Source of the DNA: Tubulanus polymorphus
Taxonomy: Eukaryota; Nemertea; Palaeonemertea; Tubulaniformes; Tubulanidae
Assembly (NCBI RefSeq): GCF_964204645.1
Contig: NC_134025.1
Span: forward strand, 29,976,001 to 30,040,000
Reading direction: 5' to 3'
Length of the DNA: 64,000 bases
This document shows, piece after piece, positions 1 through 15,000 of this stretch. Positions within the stretch are counted from its first letter, which is position 1. The number at the start of each line of letters is the position of its first letter. The position numbers were made by a program, and so were the translations under genes. Below the pieces are notes generated by a model, which was not told the DNA's origin, searched no databases, and saw only the letters and a program-made list of their open reading frames with translations.

Positions 1-3000
1 TATCTCTGTCTGGCAGTGTTGAGATTACGTTCAGTTTCCTCTGATCTCGAGACTCGACTCGAGATTTCACGAGACATCACTTTACTCGTCTGTAACGTAT
101 CGACTAAATCCTGATCGTCCAGTATGTTACCATCGCTTTTATTCAACAAACCCAACGTTTTATCTTCCATTTCTCGTATAACCGTGCGATCGTTCGCGAT
201 ACTTCCTAATAATTCACTTCTCTCTATTTCAAGTTCAGGTTTCTCCTGAAATTCATCACGAAAAGCTATCATCAATTTAATACAGTTTCACATCTTAATT
301 CAAAACCACTGGAAGGTCATACGCATTCATATACCGGTGTAACAATGGGAGCTCAAACTGACCTGTCTAACAACACTTGAAAGCAGTTGTTCTTGAAGTC
401 CGTCAAATGTGACGGTGAAGTTAATGAGTGTAACTTGAATACAGACAGCAGGAAGATAGTGAGGGTTACCCATTGATGTCGTCATATATAACCTACAAAT
501 AGGTGATAAAACGCACGGTCAGGTTTTTAGTGAAATAAACATGAAAACAGTATTAAAATAGGTGGTAAATAGTTACCTGAATTGATCGTTATATTCGATC
601 TCTGTATCACCGAGTTTGATAATTTTGTGTCCTCCGCGTATGAAAGTTTCTTGTAGTAGAATTGATTTTAAAGAAGGATCCAAAGTTTCAGTTACATTCT
701 AGAAAAACAACACAGAATACAGTGAGGTCATTTCTAACAGTTAGTTTCGCTAATTTGAAGAATAATTAGATATTACCTGTAGTAAAACTGGTTCGCCAAC
801 TCTAATCGCTCTTTCCATTGTTCTCATATAAATCGGATCAGATGCTTGAACGATCTTTAATTTTGCTCCCTCCATTTTCGTGATCCATCTGAGGATTACA
901 CAAAACAACATTTAATTCAGCATCAATACCACAGATCGCAGACATACGCAGTTTTTTACTTACATAACAGCTTGACCCTGGGGATCTATCAACAGTGGCC
1001 ATTTGCGACTTTTCTTTACGATTACAGCATTCTCAGTTGAATGAGCATCACTCGGTAGAGCTTCAGTTTGCCATTTCAAAACCTATCAAAAACAACCGCA
1101 ATATCGATCATTAACAGGTATTCAATGTATTGATATAGATTATTGTATATGACTGATACCTGATTAGCATCGACGATACTCCTCACGAGATCGTACTCAT
1201 CGGAAATCGGAATCGCCATCGTGCGACACAACTGAACCCATTGTTGAATTAAATCTTTACGATATTTAGCGGTGAATGCGCCGATATACGCGACAGCAGC
1301 GGCCGATACGAGGGTATCCCCGACTAAACCTTTCAAACGGAAATCTAAACTGTCAGCCATTTCCTTCCAGCGATCCTGTGCACAAAATAAATAGATAATT
1401 GATTATATCTGTTTGGTGGCTGATCCAATGTCGTGAGTCAAATTTTGAAATCTTTCATAATATCTGGACCCAATTTTAGTTGGTTATAATTGACTCTATC
1501 TACAGTTTCACTAGTTGAAAATGAACTCTTGATCTCAGAGAATTGAAATCACCTTCTCTCCGGATAGAGCTGTAATCAGTATCGATGCTCTCTGCAGTCT
1601 TAAAGCCGTTATTACTTTTCTTTCTTTCAATGCTTCCCTCTGATTCACTGAATCCTGATATTGTTGTTGTAACATTTTCAAATGTTCTTGAATCTAAAGG
1701 GAGAGAATAGATGCATATACAGTATACTGAATAGAAGGCGTTTGAGATGATCCTGTAATGATGCATGCCCCAAGTTTACCTTATTGAGACTTGCTTCTTT
1801 CTGCACCAAATTTGTCTGAGCCAGACCTAATGCTTCCTTTGCTTCTGCTACTCGTTTCTGTTTTGGTCTAACCATCTATAATGAATAGAAATACAGCGTG
1901 TTTAATGATTATTATCTGCTAATAGTTATCTATAATGTGTCAGTATATTAGATGATTACCTTGTGAACTTGATTATAATGTTCTAAAGCCAGAACCCACA
2001 AACAAATTGATTGACAAGCGCGAGAGACTTTACCAATGATTTCAGGGTTGAAATCGGGATGACTCGTATATTTCTTCAATTTATGGAACACCTGAAATAA
2101 ATAATACGTTGAAGAAATAAACTAATGGTTTTATCGAATATTCACTCATAACCTGTGAGATTATAGAGGACTGCTGATAGCAAATGGCTACAATATGTGC
2201 CCAGCATTCTGATATCCATTTGGGAAAGAACTTCTGCATTGTGTCCATGACGAATTTACCTTTTCTGGGAGATTGTTTTTATCGAATTGAATCAGTTGTT
2301 TGAGGAAACTTGCGTCGCCCAATAAACGTTTAGCCGTCGACCAATCTGGTTTTTCTTGCAGTAAAATAGCCACTGCTGACATCACCATCTTTATAGCATT
2401 CGGAGGTGCTTGATAAACTCTGTAAAAAGAAATAAAAGAGATAAAAACTGAAGAAAAATTGAGAAAAAGTGCTGGATATATATGGCTAGATTTAAACTGA
2501 CCTGATTTCAGCGACATCGGATTTATTAAGAGCATCTAGTGCATCAATAGCCGTCTGTAGGGCTGGTAATACTGAGGCTAAATCTCGCTGACATTCCTGC
2601 GAAAATATCACAAATCAAACATGACGATGTTTACAGTGACAGAATTCAGTGTGAAAACAAACAGGAATCTTACATCAGCGTAATTCTGAACTAAAGCTGT
2701 TTCTTTCTGCATTATTTCTCTCTCGTGTTCGACGATAGTTTTCACTTGTTCAACGGCTTCTTGATCCTTTTCTAATTGCTCTAATAAAACCTCGGTTTCT
2801 TTAGCTTTTTCTTCGATCTTCGGACCCAATGTCACCAACTCGTCCTGCATCGTACCGACCAGTAGATTTGCTTCCGATAATTTGTTCAATCCTCCCAACA
2901 ATCGATCTCTGTCATCGATAAACACGATATAACAAATCCACCCTGGTACTTTAAGAATGCAGAATTTCAGATTGCGTAAATAGTAAACTATACCGATTGT

Positions 3001-6000
3001 TTATGAATTCTGTTTTGTTATCCTCCAACATGCGGGCGTACATCTTAATCAGCTCCATATAACTACTCGGTGTTAGGTAATACTTCCTTCTCATTTCTTG
3101 CCAATATTGAGTTGTAGCGTGAGTGACACTCGAGTGAATCTTGACGCATGCATTAGAAACACTGGTCTTTAATTCCTGAAAGAGAAAACATTTAGAGTTG
3201 GAATTGGAGTTGGAAGACCCAAGAAATCAATAAAACTCGAAAAAATGGATTGGTGAACAACAATGATTTGATCTTAGAACAAATTCAATAGCAGTGATTT
3301 GTGTTCCCATATTCTAGTTATTACATTTTTCAAAGTCTAGATGTATAGAATTTACCTGTATATCTTGTCCCGGTTCAGAAATAAAGTGCGCATTTTGAAA
3401 GTAAACTTGCGCAACGCTTAACATAGCTTTCTCATCCCATTCGTCGTACCAATCAATAGTACAGCAGTTGATTAATGATGGATTCATGCGACAATGTTGA
3501 CGGAACTTTGAACCAGCCGGACTCATCGTTAAAACTACGTGTAAACATTTCTTTACCCTCTACAAATCACGGTAAAATAATCATATAATTATAGTTTTGA
3601 CTTTAAGAGCCAGAATCACGGAGTCTGAAGAACTATGTGCATGAAAATGAGTAAAAGTCAGGAGAACCCAGTTCTGTAGTTGTTCCAGCGTATTCATACC
3701 TGAATAAAGAATTGATAAACAGCCTCTCTAGTGTCGGGTATTTCCTCTTGAGCAGCGGCTGATTTTAGATTTATGGCGATTCCATCTAATTCTTCATTAT
3801 CGAATAAATCCGGAACTTCGCCAGAATTCAGTATACAGTTTATATCTTCTAGAAACGATTCCTAAAAAACAGAAATAACACTTAAAATCTGGATTACGCC
3901 ACGAGAAATTATGTCTGAAATTATCAAAGTCAGGTTTTACCTTCACAATATCGCTATCAGTGAGTAGGAAAACGGTGTTTTGTCCTTGAACTCCGGCTAA
4001 TTTATAAACTTCTTTCAGATCATCTCTGAAATCCTGTAGACTGTAGCCTCGAGTTAGTGTTAGAGTATAGAGTTCAGCGTTAGCTACGTGACATGCTAAA
4101 CGTACAGTAGTGGATTTACCTGTACCATCCATACCAACCTATAAACAATAAATACAATCAACATGAAAACCAGAGAATTTTTTCTTGTTTTGTTTTACTT
4201 GGTTTACCAAGACTGACCCTAATGGAAGCATTGTCACACAATGTAAGCAGCCAGCAGGATTCCAACCAACTTGTCACTCAGCAGTGAATGCAACAGCATT
4301 CATGTCTTATCTCAATGAGCCACTGCTTTTTGAGATCGGATAAGAAGAAATGACTTATTGGCTACTTTTTACATCCTCCACTGAGCGTTCAATTACCAGG
4401 TTTAAGGATTCTCATTCCCAGAAAAGAACGTTTGACCAAGAAACTCTAAGGCTGCCACAAGTTTTTGAACCTATGAAGGCAGTAGATGAAAGACCACTTG
4501 GTCACCACTATGCCTGTCTGAAAATATACTTATTGGCTAGACGTACTAGTAACATATGTCCTCCAGGTTGTCTGAATACACGAGCAGCGCGTATTGTATG
4601 TTCAACTGCTTCCTTGAAGAACACCATCTGTGAAGCCTGAGTGTTTCCTGTATTCTGACGCATGTAAATTTCTTCCATCGTTTGAGCTAATTTCCTCTGA
4701 TCGGTGATTGGTCGATAGATTCTCACGCTGCCGGTCTCGTTCTCGTCCATGAAATCCCCGAACTCGACCGGTTCGTTCATCAACTTCTCCGCACTCCAGC
4801 GAACCTAGAATTAAACGATCAACAATCAGCAGCCCCACAGATCAGTAATTCCTGGAGATAAGGAGTTTTCAAGGAGGAAATTAAAAATTTCGAGGAATTA
4901 TCTGCATCACTTTCATATCCCAATTACACTAGAATCCTATATAAGATTTTAAAGGAATCAAGGAGTCGTAGGGACCCTGGCAGTTTATAGGCCTACTAGT
5001 GCCTACTAAAGCATCAAATTTTCTCGCAACTCACCTTGAAGTAATCGTGCAGGTTGTCTGAGAGTATTTTATAGAACACAGATCTGTCCTCGTGACAGAT
5101 CAACCGATCATGGAATACTCGAGTTGCTTCATTAGCTAATAACTGAGCGCAGTTATCTTTATTCACTATAATTGTCTCATCAGCTTGAAACAATCCGTGT
5201 ACGACCTAGAAAAATAGACATTTCACGTCATTAATAACACGATCCACAATCAATCAACCCCCATCAGACAAACTTCAACAGCACTATGTAACGTATCTTG
5301 AAAACTATATCAAGCGGAAACAAACCTTTGAAAGATCACGAATATTAAATGTGTAATGTGACTTAGCCGGGGTCGGTTTCATCATCGTGCACATTCGCAT
5401 ATAGGTGGCGATGCTAGCCGAAACTAGTGAAAATAAACTCTCGCGAACTTCCGGCATGAAATCGCCTTCTTGGAAGAATCGACCTAGTTGAACTTGATAT
5501 ATATGTTGCAGTGATCTGGTTGATGGCTGTGGTAATGCTAACATACTGTAATACACATGCAATAAGGCAACATGCAGTACATATAGAAAACTTAAAACAA
5601 AAATATCATGCTGAATGTTAAATGTGTGAAGTTTCTGTAACAGATATGAGCACGAATAAATGTGGCGACTACCATCAACATGCTTAGATAAACAGTGAAC
5701 TCTGATTGCAGGTTTATGAAAGTGAAAAACTTACCAGAAATGTTTCAGAAGTCGAGGACTGACAGCGTTTCTACCGCCACCTGGTGGACCACAGGCAGAC
5801 ACAACCGTTACATCATGAATCGACTGAAATTATGCAAATGAGGATGCGTTTTAGAAAAATCTCTTTTTCTTTTAGCCCGATGTTACGGTTTCTATCACGG
5901 TACCTTCCATTGTAGTTTCTTGGTGTCATAGAAACCACCGAGATCTAAGAACTGTCTGAGTAACTCGAGCGGTGGTTGAGCTCCGTACTGCTCCTGAGCC

Positions 6001-9000
6001 GGCATATTCAAATCATCCACAAATACGACAACTTTTCGATTTTTAGGACCGGCCATAACGTCTTTACTCTTTTTGATAAGTTTATGAATAATTTGAGCTT
6101 GAGTTCTGGAGGCACTGGTCTGAGCGCTGAACTGTAGGGTCGTATAGATTATACCAGCACTTGTTTTAGGCTTCGCGCTTCCTAACAGAATATCTAAACT
6201 CTTTTCTGCATCCTCTGAAATCAACAAAATACTCATTCAGAAAGAATTCAGCGTTGAAATACCCATCTTTTTTTCTAATAAAGCTTGTAGTGTTTTACCT
6301 GGTTTTTCCTCTCCTAATTTAGATAGATTTGTGATATTATCCAGAAGAGCTCTGTTTCTATCGGTGAAATGAAAAACATCTCCGAGAATCGTTCCGCTTT
6401 TCGTACCCGTGGCTCCATCTTTAGCCAGTAATTTCAACGTGTCGAGAATAATTCCAGATTTTCCGACACCGGAATCACCTAAAAACGAACGATTTCAACA
6501 TGTCACGTACATCACAGATTGAAGTGATCAATAAAACAGTAAATACTATACCTGTATAGAGGACCGGGTTCTTGTTGAGTAAAAGTAATGCAGTTAGGAA
6601 TGAATATCTGATTGTATCGACAGTCGGCACGATTTCATTTTCACTTGTTTTATCTTTGTTCGTCGAACTCATCGTATCACCGATAGTGATCGTCTGCCCT
6701 TTATCGATCAGAGACTGAGTACTCGGTACTAGTGAATCCCACGGCACGAAATTACCGGACTGCATATCGATGAAATAACTGAATACCGTACGATTTCCAG
6801 CAGGTAACCTCACTCCTACACAACAGAGATAGAGAAGGCGAGGCAAAAGGTTAGAGACCGCTAACTAATGAACATGACAGATTCATCGGTATTTGAAAAT
6901 TTGAGGAATTTGGGGAAGTGATTTAAAATGAGAAATCAAAACCACAAGAAACTCTCTAACTAGTCTGAATCCTTAGTCTAGTAACTAGCCTCAAGCATGG
7001 GGGACTAGGGGGAACCTATAAGATTCTGGTATTCAGACTACCATAAAAACTCAATACAATATAAGACATTGAGTTACTGATCATAATCTGTAAAACTTAC
7101 CGAGTGGTGGCTCGATGTCGAACATTTCTCTGACCATATTATCGAAGTCAGTAGTTATATCGAAGAGATGATCAGTTTGATCGACTGTTTTCTTCGAGTG
7201 CGACAGATCATCGTCCTGTTCATCGGCTCGCTTTAAATTACCTCCAATACTCCAAACATACGCGAATACAAACAGTTTACCAACCATCGTAGTTAACTGT
7301 GTCGGATTCCTCTGTAGATAATATTTCTTCTCATTGCTATGAATAAAAACAAACATTACAGTAAAACATACAACACATCAGCTACAGTTAGTGTTTGTAT
7401 TATAGATGTGAATCACCTCTTTGAAGACATCGCGTTATCCGCGATTGTTTCCAAATCTGGACGGAGTTTTGTCTGTTTTTTCTGAGCTTTACTGCGTTTA
7501 GTTTTACCCTGTTTATCGTCGCTAGCGCTCACTGTTGCAGCTGCTGCTGCTGCTGCTGCTGCTGTCAAATCTTTCTTTTCAACTTCTGCATGAAATATAT
7601 CAAATTTAAGATATTACAATAAATCAGTCAAAAGATCAGAGGATAGCAGAAGAGCCCGTTCACTCAGATGTGGAGAATAGATAATAAGATCAAAATCACC
7701 ATATATGATTCAGAAGATTAAAAAAGAAATTTCAAAGACTCTCTTAGAGATGAAAACATGTCTTCTAAATTCATACACAGTGGCTTTGAGTCTTAATATG
7801 AAATGATATTGTTAAAATACCTTGTTGTCCAAATCCGCGATGTTTGATGAGGAAATCAAAGAAAGCAGTAAGTATGTTACACAGCGTGCTGATTAAACTC
7901 ATTTCTGGTGCCGGAACGTGTTGGAATTTCCATCGTTTACGAACGAAATTCAACCCGCGATCGATACTGTGTTCGAACAATGCTATCACGTGATCCAATG
8001 CGGCTGTTGGAATATCTTTAGGTAATCTCTGTAACCAGGTTTTCACGTACGGCCTCCAACCTAAATCTACCGGGTCCTAAATATAGATATAACAGTGATT
8101 ACAGTTAAAGACAATTTTCGTCAGGTTTCAGTTAAACTTTACTTTTTCTGAAACTCCTGTAACATATTACAACTTCATGTATTACAAGTCATTGTAAAAA
8201 TTTTTGTAATCTATTTCTGGAACGAACAAATAAATAAATAGGAATTTTATTCACTTTCCACCAACTTACAAAACCCCTGGGTTTTCCATGTTATAACACA
8301 AGATCCTCTGAGTTTATCTGTGGAATTTCTAGGTTTTAAAATGTAACATTCATTCATTTTTCATTGAATCGCGTACTGATTAAGTTTTCCAGGTTTTCCA
8401 GGTCAGTGGCCACCCCGTTATTAACAATCATTTTAGGCTGTTAGTGCTTACCATGTAAACCATAGCACATCGACTGATAGTTGCCGGACTTGCTTGTGAA
8501 AGATTATCAACTTCAAACATCAGCCTCATTCTCGACGTTAACGAAATTCGTTCGCCGTTCGCTAAACACAAAGTCTTCGTATCATCGAGAACCGTGTTTA
8601 GATTCTCTACCCACAGAGTATCGACCGGTCCGTCTAAAACTAACCACTTCCAGTTAGTCGGAATAGCGTCGATCATTTCCGTAGAGTTCACCATCTCGGG
8701 GAATGCTTCTGCGATACTCGCCGATCGATTACCAGATGCCTTTCAATATTAGATATATCAACAATCAAAAACTAGATAAACATTTTAAACGATTACATCA
8801 AAACCCCCCTTCTCTTAGAAGAGTCCAAAATGTTTCCTTGAGCTAGTAGTTTTATTCAACCTTTTCACTATATCCTAATAGTCATCTATTTTTCTTTCCT
8901 AGTGAGGGATTTTATATTATCCAAAAAAACTAGATTTTGGATCAAATACAAAAATTTGAATTTTGAATTCACCTCTGAAGTAACGGTCATTCCTGTTGAC

Positions 9001-12000
9001 GTTCTTTCATCAGGTGCGGACGTCTCGTCTTTCGCGAATTTCCTCGTCGCCATAGCGATCAATCCATCTGACCATTCGAACGTATTCGGATCAGTTTCAC
9101 CGAACAGTTTCCCGAGTTTGACACATTTCGGATTCACGGTAAAAACTTCAACTTGACCCCTTTTAGAACGATTCATCTGTAATCAAGTTTAGTTTGGTTG
9201 ATAAACTATTCCATAATTACAATTACAATAACAATCAGTAAACAGGAAGACTGCAGTACTTTTTAGGTTAACTTTACTGGTAGTACTAAAGGAAATTTCC
9301 ATGTACTTGTAGCGGAAGCATTTTTATATAATCAAGTTAACTTTACAAGTACTATCAGTCAACAGGTTTACTGATTTAATACCAGGGGCCAGTCATAACT
9401 TAGATTTCTAAGACCATCTTTGTTCTAAAGCCAATCAATCAACTTAAGATCAGTCTTAAGATTTAAGACCGCATTTTGTCACGACTGAACAACTGGGTCC
9501 ATAACAATCTATAATGCACTCACCACAAATTCCTTTTCGCCTTCATCATTGACAGTAACATTAATTGAAGGCATGAGAACTAAAGCTTTCTGTAGGATTG
9601 ATCGTACGGTGGTTTTACCGCCCCCTGTTGGACCGACGAGCATTACGCCGTGACGTACGAGTATCTGACTGTACAGTTGTTTAACCCTTTCAATCTGACT
9701 CGGCCAATTCTGTAGATTCTGATCTTCGATCGATTTATGAATCGCTTTCTACAAACAATTCAACAACGGAATTATTATCTATTGATTGATGTACGATGAA
9801 AAATCAACAGGTTTCGAATGAAGTTACCTCGATAATACCGAAGTCCTGCTGTGGCGGGGTAACACCCGGAAACAGATCCGCTAAAATACTCTCAAATAGC
9901 GGAACATCTTCAGCCAGGAATTTCGGTAAATTAGCATCGCGCAGAGCATGGATGAGAATGTGACTTTCTTCTTCCTCAGAAATTTCTCTCACATTTCCCT
10001 GTTCCCTTTAAATGAGAAAACAGACCAAATATGTTAAATTCACATGACAGATTGAATCACAGTTTATGAATGTTATATATTTACCCCATTTGAGCGAATC
10101 TCTTTCGCTGTCCGGCCATTACTAACACTGATTTGATCGCTCTCATTCCGAAATCGTAATGATCCTGTTGTGATAACTGTTTGCTCGCTAGTTGATATAA
10201 ATTCACCATTTTCCTCGATAAAGATTTCGCTCCCGTGAAACCTTCAGAGAACAGCATTATCTCAGCGATTAATGTGTAATCAGGGACCATCATAGCGACG
10301 GGACGGAATAATGATTTCAGATTATCAGGGAGTTCCACTCGACCCGCGTAACTATAAAACATTATAGGAAGCAACGTGTCATAAATCTCTAAAATTGTGA
10401 ATTTATTTCACTCAACAGACTTTCCACGGTTTACTTACGTAGGATTCATAGTTATAAAGAAACCACACGTTGGATTCAATTTGATTTCACGTCCTTCAAA
10501 CAAAAACCTATAAAAGAGCATCATTTTAACCATAAATTCAAAGAAAACATCTTCTTAAATATTCAGTTTATGGGGTAAAACAGCTTATTTACCTCTGATT
10601 TGTACCACCAACATCTTTAGCAGTTTTAATGGTGTAAATTTGCTGTGCAACGACTGACAAAACTTCCAGATCGATCCGATTAAACTCATCGAAACAACAC
10701 CAACTGCCAGACTGTGATAATCCGGCGAAGAATTTACCGAGCATCTAATAGAAAAATACACAGTACAAAATAGAACTATGAAAATACAAATGAGAATAAA
10801 GAAATAAGTGTTTAAAACTGTGACGAACCTTAAAATCTAAACCTTCCGAACAGTTAAATACAACACATTGTTTTCCCATAGCCTGAAATACGAAAATACA
10901 TAATTCAAAACTTATACATGATACATGTATCGTACATAAATGTAGATCGTTCCGCAATTAAACAGACCTTTGCTAAATCTTTGACAGTTTCAGTTTTACC
11001 GGTTCCAGCTGGTCCGGCAGGCGAACCGCCGAGATTCAGATGCAGTGCTCCGGTAAGAGTCAAATAACATCGATCGGTTAAAGGAGTCATTACGAGTCGT
11101 GGAGAACATCCCAAATATTCATAACCGTAAACAAACACAGCGTTAGACTGTAATACGTTACAGTTATTATTCTGATTGTCCCATTCATAACGTAATTGTC
11201 TGCAAAATGAATTTCACATTTTAAACAAATTTTGTCATACTGATAATTATACAAGTTATCATTATTTCTTCAGAAAGTTGTAAGTTTAGTGTCTTAATTA
11301 TGAATGAGTGGAAAAATATGTCTCGGATCTCGTGGGACCAATAAATCATCTCAAAGGTACGCAAATTCCAGGGCAGTCGGAGCAGGGATATGTATTATTA
11401 CGATGAATTGGAGACAATTTGTAATATATTTTCTGGAGCACGCGATAATCTGAGGCAATCAAGTCTACTGTACGTGTAAAGGAATCATACCTGGACCATT
11501 CAAAATCATCTCGTTTTCTGATTTTATTTTCGATCATGTCGTTCAGCACGTCGCGATTGTGAACGTTGATTATCAACATGGCTTCAACGCTGTGTCTGAG
11601 GTGAGGTTGTAACGGCGTCACGACTAAACCGGCTAACTTCTTCAAACTCTCTATCATTCTATCTTTCACTTTGATCAAAGCCGTGCGAGGATTTGGTTCT
11701 TCAAATGATTCATCAACGTCTTTAGTGAACACAATTTGATTCTGAAAGATGCGAGTCGTAGAGTGATCTATATCTGTATTCATAACAACATACACGGCGT
11801 AGAATAATAACTTACCACTGTCAGAACCACTTGTCCTGGATGATTGACGACCCAATCCGATAAATCCCGCCCCTGCCAGTCAGATAAACCAGCCTTCAAG
11901 TGCCTAACATTACAAATAATGAATAAAATAACTGTATGATCTGCTGTAAGAATGAAAGATTAAAATGAGGAGAATTTCGTTACCTTTTCACAGTATCAAA

Positions 12001-15000
12001 CATTCCATTTTCCACACTACCTAACCATTGCTCTACAGGCCCCCTAGCTCTAACATTCCTATAAACATAAATTTGAATTGTCAATGTCAATAATGTTTGC
12101 AAAGGCAGGGTTTTTACTGATTAAGGAATCCGAAATTCCCTGATATTTCCCTGACCCTTGACCAAAAATACCCTGCCACTCATCAACAAAAAAACAACAA
12201 GAAATTTCCCTGAATTTCCTAATAAATCCAGAATTCTCTAATTTCCTTGATCTGTCAGATCCCTATAAGACTCATTTCCTTCGACTTACTTTGGCATCGT
12301 AACGGTTTCACCTTCAGCAGACGTCATAGTAACCACAGTCGGAGGCAGACGCGCCTCGCGTTTGATTTCCAGTGATTTGATATTGCCGAAACACTTATCG
12401 AGATGAGGCTGCACGGCATCAGGATCTTTAGACTGAGCGAGAATATCCAACAGATCATCGTTACTGAGGAAATAAAACCTCGGAAACACGATACGCTTCG
12501 TTTCCAAATAATCCTGACGATAAAAACAACACATTTTTCAATCAATCACATACTTGATTCCGAGATGTATAGAGAGAAGTAGATTTTATCTGTTATGATA
12601 TAAGATACCTCTAAACATTTCTGTATTTTCTCAAGGTTCGCGTTGTTCGATTGCAACATCTCTAAAACTCCCGGAGACGTCGCTGATTTTAAAGCGTTCG
12701 GACGATCTTCCGTTCGTCTCATTATATCCTTCCAATGACGATCGATTTGACTGAACATTTTAGACTCAGTCGGCAGCTGCCTAAATACGAATAGATAATA
12801 TCAGATGATTATCGTGATATTTTGAGAATATGATCATATTTCGATATTTTACCTCTGAATATCCGGTGTTGAGAATATCTGTTCGAGATAAAGCCAGTTT
12901 CTTTGACAAGTCATCCATTCGTCTAACGTACGTGAAAACAACGCCAGGCGACGTTCCCAATCTTCTACCGCCCCCTAATGGATGATATACACACTAATAT
13001 ACGTATTACATGTATCGAAACTTCGACAAAAACAAGAAGAATATTTTCAAAATCGAACCTTGATCGGTGTAACGTAGCGCGAACCACGTATTGTTCCTAT
13101 GGTTACTTGGCTTTCTTCCAATTGCGCCATCAAATCTTCAGCTCCAGCGATGATCGATGTATCGCGACCTTGATGCGGAATCAAACGGAAATCCGTACTT
13201 TGCCATAAATCCTGAACCTTCTGCAGCATAATTTCCAACGTAGCTTCATTACTGGCTGTGGTCGATATATCTTGAATCTTATCTTTGTGTTGAAATATCT
13301 GAATATACGAAATACATTTACATGTATTATTCTATTCTTATTCTATATAAATACTATGGATTTGTAAATTTAATCTCTTGCGCTATGCCTGAAGAGGGGA
13401 TAATGTAACTCCCAAAAACGTTCGCTATAATAAATATATATTACTCATTAGAAAATGAGATTTGTACTGTTTTTGCTTCTATAGATTTTGAATTATCTGG
13501 TATCTCTACGTAAGATCTACATTTACATATATTCATGAATGGTAGGAACTATATGGGGTATGATATTAACCTTCATATCGAGCAGATTTCCCAGAGTGAA
13601 TGTTTTATCCCGAGCGATTGCTTTACCGATGATCTTTTCAATCACTTGCCAGTGTCTCATTTTAAGCGACGGATTACGCAAGCTCGTTATGACCGGCATT
13701 CCTTGTTTGAAATCTATCACGTTCGTTTTTAACTTCGGTAGAACTTCGTTATGAGGAAGACCTGATAAACAGACAGACATAGATTCATTTAAACATCTAC
13801 CAGTGAATCTAGGAATGTTCTTCTCAGATGATCCAGGGTCTCTACAGATCAGTCATTCCTGGATATAAGGAGTTTTCAAAGAGTTTTTAAGGAGAACATT
13901 TCATATTTCGAGGAAGCGTCTGCATCACTTTCATATCCCAATTACAGAAGACTCCTTCTAAATCGGTACTATTTATTTCAGTAGAACAGTAATTTGGTGA
14001 TATCATAAGCAAATATTTATCCTTGATAATACTAAACTTGGTATCCACTTGAAAGGGTAACAAAAAGATTCTGCTTCTAACTGTACTAAATTAGGACTGT
14101 ACAACGTCTGAAGTATGTAAGCTTCCTATTTCTCAAAATTGAAGGAGTTTTAAAGGAGTTTCTGTTTAGGAGTTTTTAAGGAATTGATGAGTCGTTACCT
14201 TTCTCGAGCATGTAAACAGTTTGCGTAAATCGACCGACGCTTTTCTGCAAATTCTCGACATTCAACGAATCGAATGCAGTCTCCGTCCATTCGTCTAACA
14301 ATGTACCGAATTCATCCATAGATTCCCATAGTAACCGTCTCAACGTAAGATCGCGTTCTACCTCGGATATTTCCGATTGGACGCTTTGAGCGCTGATTGT
14401 ATCATCTTTTTTACTCGCGACGAAATCCCTTTAGAATAGAAATATATTCAATCATAAATACTGTATAAATATACTGAATAACTATAAATAAATCATCACT
14501 CAGTTCTACAGTCCTTGAGTTCAAATTGACTCTAGTCAAATGTAAACTTTAGAATTAAATCTTATACCACAACAGTGGAACTGGATCCAGGTTTCGAGAA
14601 ATGAAAGTTTTCCGGGTTGGTAGTTTATTCTCTGTTAGTTTCACTCAGTTCTACAGTCCTCGGGTTCAAATTGACTCTAGTCTAACGTATACTTTAGAGT
14701 TAATATCACAACAGTGGAACTGGATCCAGGTTTCAAGAAATGAAAGTTTTCTTGGTTGGCAGTTTAGTTTTAGAAGAGTAGAATAGAGTAAGAATAGTAC
14801 TTACTCAAACTTTCCTCCTCTCATTGAACTCCCGAATCGTTCCTGATAATTCCCGTAGCTGCGTATTTTCAACGCTAACGTGTGAACCTCGTCTTGTAAA
14901 TAGCGTACGTTTTCTAACGCTACCATCGCCATAGTTTCGTGATTCAACAATTCGGGATCGAGAACTTTATTCTTCAATTCGATGATATTGAATCGAATAT

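Noticed and set aside
4350-4640. 96-codon plus-strand ORF overlapping a dynein AAA4 exon
   Set aside because: Half of it is the antisense of a conserved dynein exon, and the rest is intron.
7539-7566. GCT microsatellite as a non-coding repeat
   Set aside because: It lies in frame within a dynein exon with good splice edges and is better read as coding poly-alanine.
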